Source: Protonemura montana (lineage: Eukaryota; Arthropoda; Insecta; Plecoptera; Nemouridae). Taken from it: a stretch of DNA of 64,000 bases. The stretch spans positions 26,875,076 to 26,939,075 of the forward strand of contig OX387604.1 of assembly GCA_947568835.1 (NCBI GenBank). Reading direction: 5' to 3'. This document shows positions 24,360 to 36,054 of this stretch, piece after piece. The position numbers and the translations under genes are program-made. Below the pieces are notes generated by a model. It was not told the DNA's origin and made no database searches. It saw only the letters and a program-made list of their open reading frames with translations. Each line of letters opens with the position of its first letter. Positions within the stretch are counted from its first letter, which is position 1.

Positions 24360-24692
24360 GTATTTTCTTTCCTTTTATTTGCCACTAAACATTTCAACAA
24401 CTTTCGTTTGACCAAAAATTAACCTTTTTTCTATTCCAGTTAGGTTTTGAGGATTCGTTTTTTGGCAAAACTGTATGATCGCCATTCCCTTTAGTTTAAG
24501 CTTTGTTTTATTTCTGTTCATTCCCTTATGTTAAAAAGCTTGTGTCATTTTAGTCAAGCCTAGAAAATAGCCTGGACCACTTTGTCACTTTTGGACTAAT
24601 GTTTGTCCCTTTGATGCAAGCATGCGAAGTTCCCTTCGCTCTGTGGATGATTTTAGCTAACACTTGCTTTGCTTTAAGTAGAAGTTCAGTCA

Positions 24693-25227
24693 CCGAACGG
24701 TTTGGCGTGGCGTGGTGGAAACACCGGTTCTAGTGAGATCACCAAAGTTAAGCAACACTACGCTGAATCAGCAGTTGGATGGGTGACCATCATACACATG
24801 ACCAGTTCTGTTCGGGAGAGAGGTTGGAGGGATGAAAAGTTAAGCAACACTGCGCTGGGTCAGGAGTTGGATGGGTGACCATCATACACATGACCAGTTC
24901 TGTTCGGGAGAGAGGTTGGAGGGATGAAAGTTAGTAAAGCAACTTCACTCGCCTTGCTTATCAACCTCTCGACAGCATGGATTTGTAGAGGAATCCTGTT
25001 GTTCGCGTTGTACCGTCCTTCGGAAGGGACGTTAAGCCGGTGGTCCCCTTGGTCTTCGACAGGAGTAAGCTACGTGCCGGCACCGGGTTTCCCCTCCTCC
25101 CTTCTAGTCTAGATTAGGTTCATCCTCATCCTCATCATCATCCACTCATTCACCGACGCCATTAGACCAGTGCCGCATGGCCAGATGTCAAAACAGTGCG
25201 TAGTTAAACACCACAAATACAAATAAT
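24693..25227 (+). mobile_element. 5S-headed SINE copy 2 (two promoter units)
   Basis: The head starts CCGAACGGTTTGGCGTGG, where GGCGTGGCGTGG is a small local duplication. Two 91-bp units follow, the second spelled AAAAGTTAAGC. The body has an expanded CATCCTCATCCTCATCATCA run, and the 3' end is ACACCACAAATACAAATAA. Confidence 0.9.
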
Positions 25228-25963
25228 CTGACACCCCGTAAGTTAAAACTATGCATTCATAGAAAATCGTTTATAATGAATCACCATATGATGGAACATT
25301 TGAGGACCAATGAAATAGTATTGGGCATGTGGGTAGTGACCCCCTTTTAATATTCGTGATGTATCAAGATCTGCGGTCCCACATTGCACCCGATTAATCT
25401 TCCGTGAAACTGCATCTTGATCAAACACGTAGCACCAACCAATGAAACACGTAGCACCAACCGATCTCCCACGACTCATGCCAGCAATGACACGTTCCAC
25501 AAAGCCGACAAATATTGTTTTCATAATGCGTCACGTATTCCTTGACAGTCTAGTGCAGAGGTATTGTCAAAGTATTGTGCAATATTACCTGCGTATCAAT
25601 ACGATAATCCAGTGTGTTGCAAGATTAGTGCAATGCATGTTACTTTCTACTTCAGTAGATGAATATTCGGATATTCATGTTCCGATCATTGCTTTGTTAA
25701 TTGTGCTGATTTAATGCGTTATTAATAAGAACATTAGTATTTCATCTCCGAGGTATATCGACAGTTTTCGCCTCACGGTTCTGAAATGAATGAGCTATGA
25801 ACAATTTAATTTTTGCTACCAAGCTCAGGACCATTATTTATTTCTTAACAGGTCTTGATTTCCGTTACAATCATACAACCAAAACCGGCTTCGAAAAATA
25901 CATACAGAAATTTCAAAAAGATGTGCAACATTTCGCATTGTGGTTGTGAATTGATAATGTAAA

Positions 25964-26005
25964 CTTGTAACCTATACCCAGGTACAATATTTTACTAATA
26001 TTAAA
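25964..26005. repeat. Isolated left part of the 82-bp satellite
   Basis: ACTTGTAACCTATACCCAGG and the following bases match the 82-bp units found at 26526-26815, on the other side of a SINE. The array appears to have been split by that insertion. Confidence 0.75.
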
Positions 26006-26525
26006 CCGAACGGTTTGGCGTGTTGGAAACACCGGTTCTCGTTAGATCACCGAAGTTAAGCAACACTGCGCTGAGTCAGGTATTGAATGGGTGGCCATTA
26101 TATACATGACCAGTTCTGTTCGGGAGAGAGGTTGGAGGGATGAAAGTTAAGCAACACTGCGCTGAGTCAGGTATTGGATGGGTGACCATCATTCACATGA
26201 CCAGTTCTGTTCAGGAGAGAGGTTGGAGGGATGAAAGTTAGTACAGCAAGTTCCCTCGTCTTGCTTATCAACCTCTCGACAGCATGGATTTGTGGAGGAA
26301 TCCTGTTGTTCGCGTTGTACCGTCCTTCGGAAGGGACGTTAAGCCGGTGGTCCCTTGGTGCTCTTCGACAGGAGTAGGCTTCGTGCCGGCACCGGGTTTC
26401 CCCTCCTCCCTTCTAGGCTAGGTTAGGTTCATCATCATCCACTCATTCACCGACGCCATTAGACCAGTGCCGCATGACCAGATGCCAAAACAGTGCGTCG
26501 TTAAACATCACAAAATAAATTATAA
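26006..26525 (+). mobile_element. 5S-headed SINE copy 3 (two promoter units), inside a satellite
   Basis: Complete head, two 91-bp units, body and ACATCACAAAATAAAT tail. The body carries a GGTCCCTTGGTGCTCTTCGA variant also seen in the copy at 62861, so these two are closer relatives. It interrupts the 82-bp satellite. Confidence 0.9.
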
Positions 26526-26815
26526 TACTACAATGAAACTGAGGACTGAATTATTGCACCACTATTTGATGATCTAAACTTGTAGCCTATACCCAGGTAC
26601 AATATGTTACTAATATCTAACATAAAACTGAATTATTGCACCACTATTTGATGATCTAAACTTGTAGCCTATACCCAGGTACAATATGTTACTAATATCT
26701 AACATAAAACTGAATTATTGCACCACTATTTGATGATCTAAACTTGTAACCTATACCCAGGTACAATATGTTACTAATATCTAACATAGAACTGAATTAT
26801 TGCACCACTATTTGA
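26526..26815. repeat. 82-bp satellite, about 3.5 copies
   Basis: GATCTAAACTTGTAGCC recurs at 26571, 26653 and 26735, exactly 82 bp apart. Each unit also carries CTGAATTATTGCACCACTAT. The copies are nearly identical. Confidence 0.95.
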
Positions 26816-26887
26816 TGCCAGTTTTGCATGACTAAGATTGTGTTTGCTTAGAATTCGTTTGTCATCTTGGTATTCTATATATCTTAC

Positions 26888-26914
26888 TATATATATATAT
26901 ATATATATATATAT
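26888..26914. repeat. (TA)n microsatellite
   Basis: An uninterrupted run of TA dinucleotides just before the LINE fragment. Confidence 0.95.
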
Positions 26915-26937
26915 GTAGACTCTTAATCTTTATAAAA

Positions 26938-27195
26938 TCAAATATTAATAACTTTAAAAAGACTAGCGAGGTGCATTCGTATGAAACGCGACAAAAGCAC
27001 AATCTTTATGCAATGAAACAAACGTTTACTCAATGCCAGAACCTAGAACATTATTCCAGACAACTGCTATATAATGGCTTACCTGAGGAGGTTAAGACAT
27101 TAAATTTGTTACAATTTAAGACTACACTTCGACAGATTCTTACTCAAAATATATTTTATAGCATTCAAGAATTTAAATTACATTTTGGTATTTAA
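26938..27195 (+). pseudogene. Non-LTR retrotransposon (LINE) reverse-transcriptase ORF, C-terminal fragment
   Basis: The frame reads TSEVHSYETRQKHNLYAM, then LLYNGLPEEVKTL, then FKTTLRQIL, ending TAA. This is the characteristic end of LINE reverse-transcriptase polyproteins: a 'VHSYNTR' block, then 'WNSLP..i', then 'FK..lk..L'. The codon at 26971 is GTG (Val), so 26971 is not a true start, and the frame continues upstream to about 26938. The reverse-transcriptase core is absent, as expected of a 5'-truncated insertion. The clade is not assignable from this piece. Confidence 0.75.
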
Positions 27196-27450
27196 TTTGT
27201 AATGATTGTATATATATATTTACTTTATTTTTATATTTCTGTTTAACCATGTCTTGCACATCATTTTTGATTTTAAAGACAATAAAGATTACTAACTTAC
27301 TCTGCACTGGATCTGAAACTGAGATATCTAACAATGTTCCAAGTTGTGTCAGTAATTTAAAACTGATGCTGAGTTTATTGTGTTCTTTCTTCGGGGATTT
27401 TTGTGCACAGGAAATTGGAAACGATCTCCCAATGAACTCATACTTATATT

Positions 27451-27480
27451 TGTGTTTTTCACTTGTTTCAGGTAAGAAAG
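27451..27480 (+). promoter_or_regulatory. Candidate recursive splice site 1 (junction 27471|27472)
   Basis: A pyrimidine tract (15 of 19 bases, 27451-27469) leads to CAG directly joined to GTAAGAAAG. Acceptor and donor thus abut with no exon between. Possible branch adenines lie at 27446 or 27440, 25-31 nt upstream. It is 17,629 bp from the end of the signal-peptide exon. Confidence 0.5.
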
Positions 27481-28193
27481 TAGGCGTGTGCAGAGTTGAA
27501 CAATGCTTGGGTGCAAGTCGGGGTCCACGGTGAGTCAGAGAAACCCAATCCCGGGCTCGGGTTCTAGCTCGGGTTCTAGCTCGGGTTGCAGGGCTGGTCT
27601 TCGACTTTTTCCCTCGGAACTATTGGTACCTATGTCCTGGTCGTAGGCCCCACAAACTGAAGCTAAAATAAGTGCACGTGGCAGGTTGCAAGGACGAAAG
27701 GGTGAAAGGGCTGACCCAGGATCGATGGTTTGAGCTTTCTGTGCTGGACAACTGTTAATAATTCAACGCCACGCTGCACAAAAGAGCGAACCAAGCTAAC
27801 GCCGCGACGCCGCGACGCCGCGGAAACGTCTCTCGAATCAACTAACCAGCACTTTTCATCCCAACAGTCATTTTCATTTCACCATGTTTTCATTTTCCGC
27901 TCGCGCACAAAGCTGGAGAGAAAATTATCTCGTTTCGCATGCAACCGAATTTTAATGTCGCTTTTTCCTCGTCTATTTTTTGATATTTTTTTTTTATTCT
28001 GGCGAACCCCCCTCCTCCTCCCCCCCCCCCTCACTGTGCTTTGTCCACGGTTTGAACGCTGTTCCGAATCTCCTCATTTGTACAAATTGAATCTATTAAC
28101 AGAGCTCGTTAGCTTAGATTATTCCTTTTCTAACGATTTGCCTTTTCAACGGATCATCCCTGGCCAACACAGATAACCGAGCAAAGATTCCAA

Positions 28194-28266
28194 TCATTGA
28201 AAGATGTCATGGATTCCAATGATTGAACGATGTCATGGATTCCAATGATTGAACGATGTCATGGAT
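28194..28266. repeat. 26-bp tandem repeat, about three copies
   Basis: The unit is GATTCCAATGATTGAACGAT plus GTCATG. Confidence 0.9.
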
Positions 28267-28696
28267 CTCTCAATGACAGAATCTCTATCAATGAATCTGT
28301 TTTTATGAGATGTTCGACAGCTCAGGTTTCTTGAGGTAAGACAAATCAAGATTCCTCCAAAGTTCGTTGTAAAAAATCATGTTCAACATCGCGTCTTCAA
28401 ACGTTGAAACTCGCTTCTTTGCGTTCACCCTCACCATTCCATCGCCGTCATTTTATTGTAGGTTTCAACTCCAAATTAATCTTAATTCGTCCACTTTCCG
28501 TCCTCCGCTTCACCAGCCTCTTCCCAGCATCTCACCAGCCTCTTCCCAGCATCTCACCAGCATCTCACCAGCTCTCTGGAGCTTTCTTTGAAAGTCTCTT
28601 TCCCACTTTCCATCTCGCTCCTTCTTTCCTTGTTCACAGGTGCAAAGCTCTCATGAGAAGTCCTGGATTGGCGAAATATTCATCTCCTGCCTTCAC

Positions 28697-29188
28697 TTTG
28701 TCCTCACTTTGCCCTCACTTTGCCCTCACTTTGCTCTCACTTTGCTCTCACTTTGCTCTCACTTTGCCCTCACTTTGCTCTCACTTTGCTCTCACTTTGC
28801 CCTCACTTTGCCCTCACTTTGCTCTCACTTTGCTCTCACTTTGCCCTCACTTTGCTCTCACTTTGCCCTCACTTTGCTCTCACTTTGCTCTCACTTTGCT
28901 CTCACTTTGCTCTCACTTTGCCCTCACTTTGCTCTCACTTTGCCCTCACTTTGCTCTCACTTTGCCCTCACTTTGCTCTCACTTTGCCCTCACTTTGCCC
29001 TCACTTTGCTCTCACTTTGCCCTCACTTTGCTCTCACTTTGCTCTCACTTTGCTCTCACTTTGCCCTCACTTTGCTCTCACTTTGCCCTCACTTTGCTCT
29101 CACTTTGCTCTCACTTTGCCCTCACTTTGCTCTCACTTTGCCCTCACTTTGCTCTCACTTTGCTCTCACTTTGCTCTCACTTTGCCCC
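28697..29188. repeat. 11-bp minisatellite (CTCACTTTGCY), about 45 units
   Basis: Alternating CTCACTTTGCC and CTCACTTTGCT units. All three plus-strand frames stay open through it and spell permutations of SLCSHFALTL, a consequence of an 11-bp unit without stops. Confidence 0.97.
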
Positions 29189-29205
29189 CGCTAGCTACTT
29201 TCTTC

Positions 29206-29232
29206 TTAATAATAATAATAATAATAATAATT
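29206..29232. repeat. (AAT)n microsatellite
   Basis: AATAATAATAATAATAATAA run at the right edge of the 11-bp array. Confidence 0.95.
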
Positions 29233-29724
29233 TATTGTCGGTTTTTGTGCTTAGGGATATATAGACATGTTGTCATGTTGTTCACATATCTAACACAAAT
29301 AGTATGTTACTTTGATGTTATTCTCTGACAAAACCTAAACCCACCTGAGATCGGAAGTTAAGTTATGTACATTTCCGTTAAAAAAAACATCGGCGTAGAG
29401 TAAGAAGGAAAGAATCTTGGCCCAGACCCCGACATCTTCACACGCTAGAAGAAGAATGTGGTTAAAAAAACACGTGCATGTAATTTAAACATGTCGTTTA
29501 TAATTGCAACTAAAGCTGCACATTTGCTCTCGGCAATAATTTCTTAGCTCGTGGTCAGCTCAATCTGAAGCAACATTCGAGTTACAAATGAAATGCACGT
29601 GAGGTAAAGTGGAACTAAGCAAATTAAGCCGCCAGCTGTGAACTTGGACAAATCTACAATTCCGGTTCGATACATTGAGATACTGAAACCAAGTCGCAAG
29701 CGACGCGCGATCTCATTTAAACCC

Positions 29725-30290
29725 GTGGTTACATCAGATAGCAGAATTGAGAAGCTCTGTCAGGCGATCTCAGCATCTCCATGGCTACCAAATGTTGAAT
29801 CTACCTTTGAACCTCCTATGCTAGGCCATGATATACCCTTTGTAACATAAGATAGCAGAATTGAGCAGCTCTGTCAGGCGATCTCAGCATCTCCATGGCT
29901 ACCAAACGTTGAATCTAACATTGAACCTCCTATGCTAGGTCATGATATACCCGTGCTAACATAAGATAGCAGAATTGAGAAGCTCTGTCAGGCGATCTCA
30001 GCATCTCCATGGCTACTAAACGTTGAATCTACCATTGAACCTCCTATGCTAGGCCATGATATACCCGTGGTAACATAAGATAGCAGAATTGAGAAGCTCT
30101 GTCAGGCGATCTCAGCATCTCCATGGCTACCAAATGTTGAATCTGACATTGAACCTCCTATGCTAGGCCATGATATACCCGTGCTAACATAAGATATCAG
30201 AATTGAGAAGCTCTGTCAGGCGATCTCAGCATCTCCATGGCTACCAAACATTGAATCTACCATTGAATCTCCTATGCCAGGCCTATAGGT
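29725..30290. repeat. 115-bp tandem repeat, locus B (about five copies)
   Basis: The same unit as at 6785-7215 (AGAATTGAGAAGCTCTGTCA, CCATGGCTACCAAA, CATGATATACCCGTG). Copies here include GTGCTAAC and GTGGTAAC variants. One copy (about 29865) has GAGCAGCTC instead of GAGAAGCTC. Confidence 0.93.
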
Positions 30291-32094
30291 ACCTAAAATG
30301 GTACCCATGGTCTTACGGGTACCATTATCTTACCACACAAACGATAAGTAGGCAATCGCGTGTCGATAGAAAAATAGCAATTTCTGTTAAATTTCGCAAA
30401 GATTCGAAACGATTTCCTGTTGGTGAGAAACAGAGACGAGTATCCCACCGCGTCTGACCTCCCCGGGTCATTATACCTTTGTGTGACGTCACACTTGAGT
30501 GGATCTTTGAAACTGCATTGATGAAACCGTTGCATCAAATGGCAGCGTTAGACGTTGCTTGCAGTGGCAAGGTAACCAGGCATTGGAGGGGGTAAATCAG
30601 CGAGGATTGTTCAGTGACTCGTACTCCAGGTTATAGTCTAGTCCCGTATTGTAATGATGTCTTTTGGTACAAACGGTTTGGAGAGAAAATGAGATCCATT
30701 TTCTAGGTGAGCTACGATGCATCCCTTTTTAGTTATGACTATTTTACCTTTGAGCGGAATAACAATTCTGTGAAACGGCTCCAAATGCCGCTGTTTGGAA
30801 CGAAAATAATTGAAATCTGAAGGAAAAGCTTGAGTTAACTTCAATATGACTTCACTACATTCCAGCTCTGAAGTTATTTTAGTTGAAACACTTTGCTGAC
30901 CAGAATTGCAAAGGGGTTTTACACAATTGTACTCACACCTATGATTTGTGTTTCGCTAAGGTAAATTACCACCGATTTACCTCTAATCACGGCCGATGAA
31001 ACGGTAAACGTATACGCATGTAGCGTCTTAAGTATGACTTTCTTGGCCGAATGGCGTCTCGTCTTGCAGCTTGTCAATCTAGTTCTAGTAACAGGACATG
31101 TATTGTGTTGCGGCGTCGCTGAAAGCGTCCAATTTTCGACGCTGGGCGTCGGTCGCCGGACCTCTTCAAAGCCGCTGAAAGTTGGAATGAAATGAAAACA
31201 AGAGTCTGTCGCTTTTGGCTCTAGTTTTGGTCACAAAGACTGAGGTTTTGAGTTCAGATACGTTTGATCCTGCGATGGGCCACGTGGAGGGGGAAGGGGT
31301 GTCTGGAGGGCACACGTTCTCACCAAACGAAGCACTTTAAAGGAGCAAGCAGTGAAAGAAGTTGTTGTTTGATTTTCAGGAAATAATGGCATGAATAGCA
31401 GCCATCAGAGAAGTCAGATGCTTGTTATTGCCGTCTGATATTTGATAGTAAAACATGTGTACCGTGCCTTAATGGGACAAATATTTCACGGGATTCTTTC
31501 TGATTTACATCTGAGTTGCATTGAAGTTGTATTTTAATTGAAATGTTATCCCTATTGTTGACTTGACCGGCTTGTTGTCTTGTTTCTTTGTTTGAATTTG
31601 TCAACCTCACCATCAGGTTTATCTTCCCTGAATTTATCAAAGAAAGACTCGGATGCACAAGATGGTACGAAATGTCGCTATTTCCTTACCGAAAATCCAC
31701 CAGCTAGAATTTGTCAAAAAAGTTTGGGAAAACTATTAAAATGCAACCTTCCCTTTTCCAATTCACCCCGTACGATAGTATTCCAAATGAGATTTTCCCT
31801 GAACGTACCTTTTTCCCCCATTTTCCCCCATTTTCCCGTACTGTTTCACTATGTAGCTTCCTTGGGAGATGAATGCATGACATGCCCCCACCACCCCATG
31901 TCGTCTACGCTCGTTTCTCAGCCAAAGCCAATCTTAGCAGAATTGGTCATCCTGAAAGAACCCGTTTGCTCCTAGAGATGGAAGAAGTCGAATATCCGGT
32001 AAGATCCTGGGAAGGGTCCTTGAGAATACCGGACTTAACAGGTAGTACCTTGGACAGTAAGAAATCTTGTTCTACTGTCTGTTTTCTCAGTAAC
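30291..32094. other. Unique sequence, nothing firmly recognised
   Basis: Includes TTTTCCCCCA repeats near 31811-31840 and several chance-length frames. An AG|GTGAG junction at 30706 has only a short pyrimidine tract. Confidence 0.4.
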
Positions 32095-32145
32095 CCTGTA
32101 CCCAACCCTGCACCCAACCCTGCACCCAACCCTGCTCCCAACAAA
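32095..32145. repeat. 12-bp tandem repeat (CCCAACCCTGCA)
   Basis: Four copies. The minus strand spells a GAGLGAGLG-like frame by chance. Confidence 0.9.
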
Positions 32146-32194
32146 ACCATGGCGGCCAAAATCTAAACGGTATTTTTTACTCTAACCTACAAGC

Positions 32195-32692
32195 ACTCGT
32201 GAGATCACCGAAGTTAAGCAACACTGCGCTGAGTCAGGTATTGGATGGGTGACCATCATACACATGACCAGCTCTGTTCGGGAGAGAGGTTGGAGGGATG
32301 AAAGTTAAGCAACACTGCGCTGGGTCAGGAATTGGATGGGTGACCATCATACACATGACCAGTTCTGTTCGGGAGAGAGGTTGGAGGGATGAAAGTTAGT
32401 ACAGCAACTTCACTCGCCTTGCTTATCAACCTCTCAACAGCATGGATTTGTGGAGGAATCCTGTTGTTCGCGTTGTACCGTCCTTCGGAAGAGACGTTAA
32501 GCCGGTGGTCTCCTTGGTCTTCGACAGAAGTAGGCTACGTGCAGGCACCGGGTTTCCCCTCCTCCCTTCTAGGCTAGGTTAGGTTCATCATCATCCTCAT
32601 CCTCATCATCATCCACTCATTCACCGGCGCCATTAGACCAGTGTTGCATGGCCAGATGTCAAAACAGCGCGTCGTTAAACACCAAAAATAAA
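32195..32692 (+). mobile_element. 5S-headed SINE copy 4 (two promoter units, head truncated)
   Basis: Starts at GTGAGATCACCGAAGTTAAG without the GAACGG head, then two 91-bp units, the full body and an ACACCAAAAATAAATC tail. Confidence 0.9.
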
Positions 32693-32974
32693 TCAATCGT
32701 AAAATTTCGCAAAAAAAAAACCGCGAAATGCTCGAAGTAATCCACACTTTTCTAATCTAGGTTCGCCCATTCGCTTGAAATTGTCGCTTGCGTAGGGCGT
32801 GAGATGATAGTGCGTCTGTACGATCCTTCAGCTGCATCTTAGACTCATCCCCCACTCCACCCCCACCACGCCCTTGTTCAGTGCACCCCATGCGTATATC
32901 GACGCCCGCGTGGGGGGTAACCATGACGATATGTAAGATTCGAGGGGTGCTTGTTCATTACATCTGCTTGCCGT

Positions 32975-33602
32975 ATGGGTTTGCCGTATTTTCACGGCTA
33001 GCGAGTGTTTTTTTGTTGGGTTTGCCGTATTTTCACGGCTAGCGAGTGTTTTTTTGTTGGGTTTGCCGTATTTTCACGGCTAGCGAGTGTTTTTTTGTTG
33101 GGTTTGCCGTATTTTCACGGCTAGCGAGTGTTTTCTTGTTGGGTTTGCCGTATTTTCACGGCTAGCGAGTTTTTTTGTTGGATTTGCCGTATTTTCACGG
33201 CTAGCGAGTGTTTTTTTGTTGGGTTTGCCGTATTTTCACGGCTAGCGAGTGTTTTCTTGTTGGGTTTGCCGTATTTTCACGGCTAGCGAGTTTTTTTGTT
33301 GGATTTGCCGTATTTTCACGGCTAGCGAGTGTTTTTTTGTTGGGTTTGCCGTATTTTCACGGCTAGCGAGTGTTTTTTTGTTGGATTTGCCGTATTTTCA
33401 CGGCTAGCGAGTGTTTTTTTGTTGGGTTTGCCGTATTTTCACGGCTAGCGAGTGTTTTTTTGTTGGATTTGCCGTATTTTTACGGCTAGCGAGTGTTTTT
33501 TTGTTGGGTTTGCCGTATTTTCACGGCTAGCGAGTGTTTTTTTGTTGGGTTTGCCGTATTTTCACGGCTAGCGAGTGTTTTTTTGTTGGGTTTGCCGTAT
33601 TT
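32975..33602. repeat. 41-bp minisatellite with an internal hairpin, about 15 units
   Basis: The unit contains TTGCCGTATTTTCACGGCTA, then GCGAGTG, a T5-T7 run, and TTGGG or TTGGA. GCCGT and ACGGC form a 5-bp inverted repeat around ATTTTC in every unit. The 41-bp period is exact in most copies; variants lack GTG or have TTTTCTT. One copy has a T in place of the loop C (near 33481). Confidence 0.96.
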
Positions 33603-33714
33603 TGGAAGGGTGGACATGGAACTCCGATATCGGCAGTTAGAATGGGAATGGCCTCATTAAGCTTTTATATTACGAATCATTTGTCAAGCAAGTCTGCGGA
33701 GAGGGGGGAGGGGG

Positions 33715-33735
33715 TGGGCAGGGGGGGGGGGGGGA
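33715..33735. repeat. Poly(G) tract
   Basis: A run of about thirteen G between CAG and AT, within a wider G-rich stretch (33700-33760). Confidence 0.9.
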
Positions 33736-34325
33736 TGGGTTGGAGAAGTCTGGGGTGCGAGATGGTAATTTTTCTAATGTCAATATCAAAATGTGACACC
33801 CTCGATTATGCGAATATGACTACACGCGTTGGTCGAATTGGCGAGGGAGTTTCTTGGGGCTGCGTACGCGGCGTTGTCCTTTTTTTTTCTTCAAAAAATA
33901 CATTTTTCCCTGTCGCAAATGTAAAAAAAATAAGATGTATCATCTTGTCAGCGGTGACAGCAACTGCGCCGGATCACGTGATCATCTTCATCCTCATCAT
34001 CATCCTCATCATCATCCCAGCCGGGCCCTAATCGTTCGAAACACTTTACAGCGTTTTATAATCAATTTTGAATGCCAAGCAAACTTTAAGAGGAAAGCTG
34101 TAAAGGAAAGTGTGCGTTGAGTTTCCTCACTTTCCTCTCGTGCTTTTCACCGTTTTCCCCGCTACCTTACGATCTCCGCTCTGGACCATTTATCTTGGTC
34201 GAAACGAACGACTTAAACCCTAAACGATCTCAGATGCCGAACCGATGCACAATCCAACCAAAGATAACCACGTGATCTTAAACTGTAGACCACAGGAAGA
34301 AATCTCTTTATCTATATTTACAATT

Positions 34326-35125
34326 TATATTTATTTTTGGTGTTTAACGACGCGCTGTTTTGACATCTGGCCATGCGGCACTGGTCTAATGGCGTCGGTG
34401 AATGAGTGGATGATGATGAGGATGATGATGAACCTAATCTAGCCTAGAAGGGAGGAGGGGAAACCCGGTGCTGGCACGTAGCCTACTCCTGTCGAAGACC
34501 AAGGGGACCACCAGCTTAACGTCCCTTCCGAAGGACGGTACAACGCGAACAACAGGATTCCTCCACAGATCCATGCTGTCGAGAGGTTGATAAGCAAGGC
34601 GAGTGAAGTTGCTGTACTAACTTTCATCCCTCCAACCTCTCTCCCGAACAAAACTGGTCATGTGTATGATGGTCACCTATCCAGTACCTGACTCAGCGCA
34701 GTGTTGCTTAACTTTCATCCCTCTAACCTCTCTCCCGAACAGAACTGGCCATGTGTATGATGGTCACCTATCCAATACCTGACCCAGCGCAGTGTTGCTT
34801 AACTTTCATCCCTCCAACCTCTCTCCCGAACAGAACTGGCCATGTGTATGATGGTCACCCATCCAACACCTGACTCAGCGCAGTGTTGCTTAACTTTCAT
34901 CCCTCTAACCTCTCTCCCGAACAGAACTGGTCATGTGTATGATGGTCACTCATCTAATACCTGACTCAGCGCAGTGTTGCTTAACTTTCATCCCTCTAAC
35001 CTCTCTCCCGAACAGAACTGGTCATGTGTATGATGGTCACTCATCTAATACCTGACTCAGCGCAGTGTTGCTTAACTTCTGTGATCTAATGAGAACCGGT
35101 TTTACCAACACGCCAAACTGTTCGG
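34326..35125 (-). mobile_element. 5S-headed SINE copy 5 (five promoter units)
   Basis: Reverse orientation. On the plus strand CAGTGTTGCTTAACTT appears five times between 34700 and 35080, about 91 bp apart, giving five tandem 5S-like units. This is the most of any copy here. The variant CTCTAACC is shared by several of its units but not by most other copies, so the extra units were probably amplified within this copy. The head is CCGAACAGTTTGGCGTGTTG. Confidence 0.92.
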
Positions 35126-35396
35126 TCCTTCAGAAAAAGCATTTGCGAAGGTTCAGCTAATAGCATCAGCTGCTTTGCTGGGAATTTTGAACAAAGTAAG
35201 GGACTTTAGATTGAAAGCACTTTTCCGTTATTGATAGAGTTGAACAGAGTTGAACAGAGTTGAACACAGTTACACCCGGTGCCGCAAAAGATGACTCATT
35301 TCTCCAATTGATCTCATTAGAATATCTTGACAGAGAATTGTAGTGGTAAGAGGTTAAATATGTATAGTGATTGGTGAAGTCAGTTTTAAAGATAGA

Positions 35397-35836
35397 CCAA
35401 ACGGTTTGGTGTGTTGGTAAAACCGGTTCTCATTAGATCACAGAAGTTAAGCAACACTGCGCTGGGTCAGGTATTGGATGGGTGACCATCATACACATGA
35501 TCAGTTCTGTTCGGGAGAGAGGTTGGAGGGATGAAAGTAAGTACAGCAACTCCACTCGCCTTGCTTATCAACCTCTCGACAGCATGGATTTGTGGAGGAA
35601 TCCTGTTGTTCGCGTTGTACCGTCCTTCGGAAGGGACGTTAAGCCGGTGGTCCCCTTGGTCTTCGACAGGAGTAGGCTACGTGCCGGCACCGGGTTTCCC
35701 CTCCTCCTTTCTAGTCTAGATTAGGTTCATCATCATCCTCATCATCATCATCATCCACTCATTCACCGACGCCATTAGACCAGTGCCGCATGACCAATTG
35801 TCAAAACAGTGCTAAATTAAACACAACAAATAAATA
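35397..35836 (+). mobile_element. 5S-headed SINE copy 6 (one promoter unit)
   Basis: Head CCAAACGGTTTGGTGTGTTG, one 91-bp unit, body and a GCTAAATTAAACACAACAAA tail. It faces copy 5 head to head across 270 bp. Confidence 0.92.
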
Positions 35837-36054
35837 GCAAAAAGCTTCCCCATTCCCCAACGAAACGATATCACACAAAATAACCAAATAAAACTTACCA
35901 TCATTTTCATCAACGATAAACCTGAGATACAATAATTATTATTAGCAGAGATTCCTCTCTGAATATAAAAAGGACAGCGATTGATTAGTATTTAATAAGT
36001 AGAAGAAATCTTCAATATTTAGGCGCTTTATTTTATAATAGACTCCACTCAGAT

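Noticed and set aside
28625-28660. Strong acceptor-like CTTTCCTTGTTCACAG before 28640 as the start of an exon
   Set aside because: No donor before the 11-bp array and no recognisable coding content.
28404-29328. Three long overlapping frames spelling SLCSHFALTL
   Set aside because: All three frames of an 11-bp repeat without stop codons.
30690-30715. AG|GTGAG at 30706|30707 as a further recursive splice site
   Set aside because: The pyrimidine tract is only about ten bases and is preceded by purine-rich sequence.
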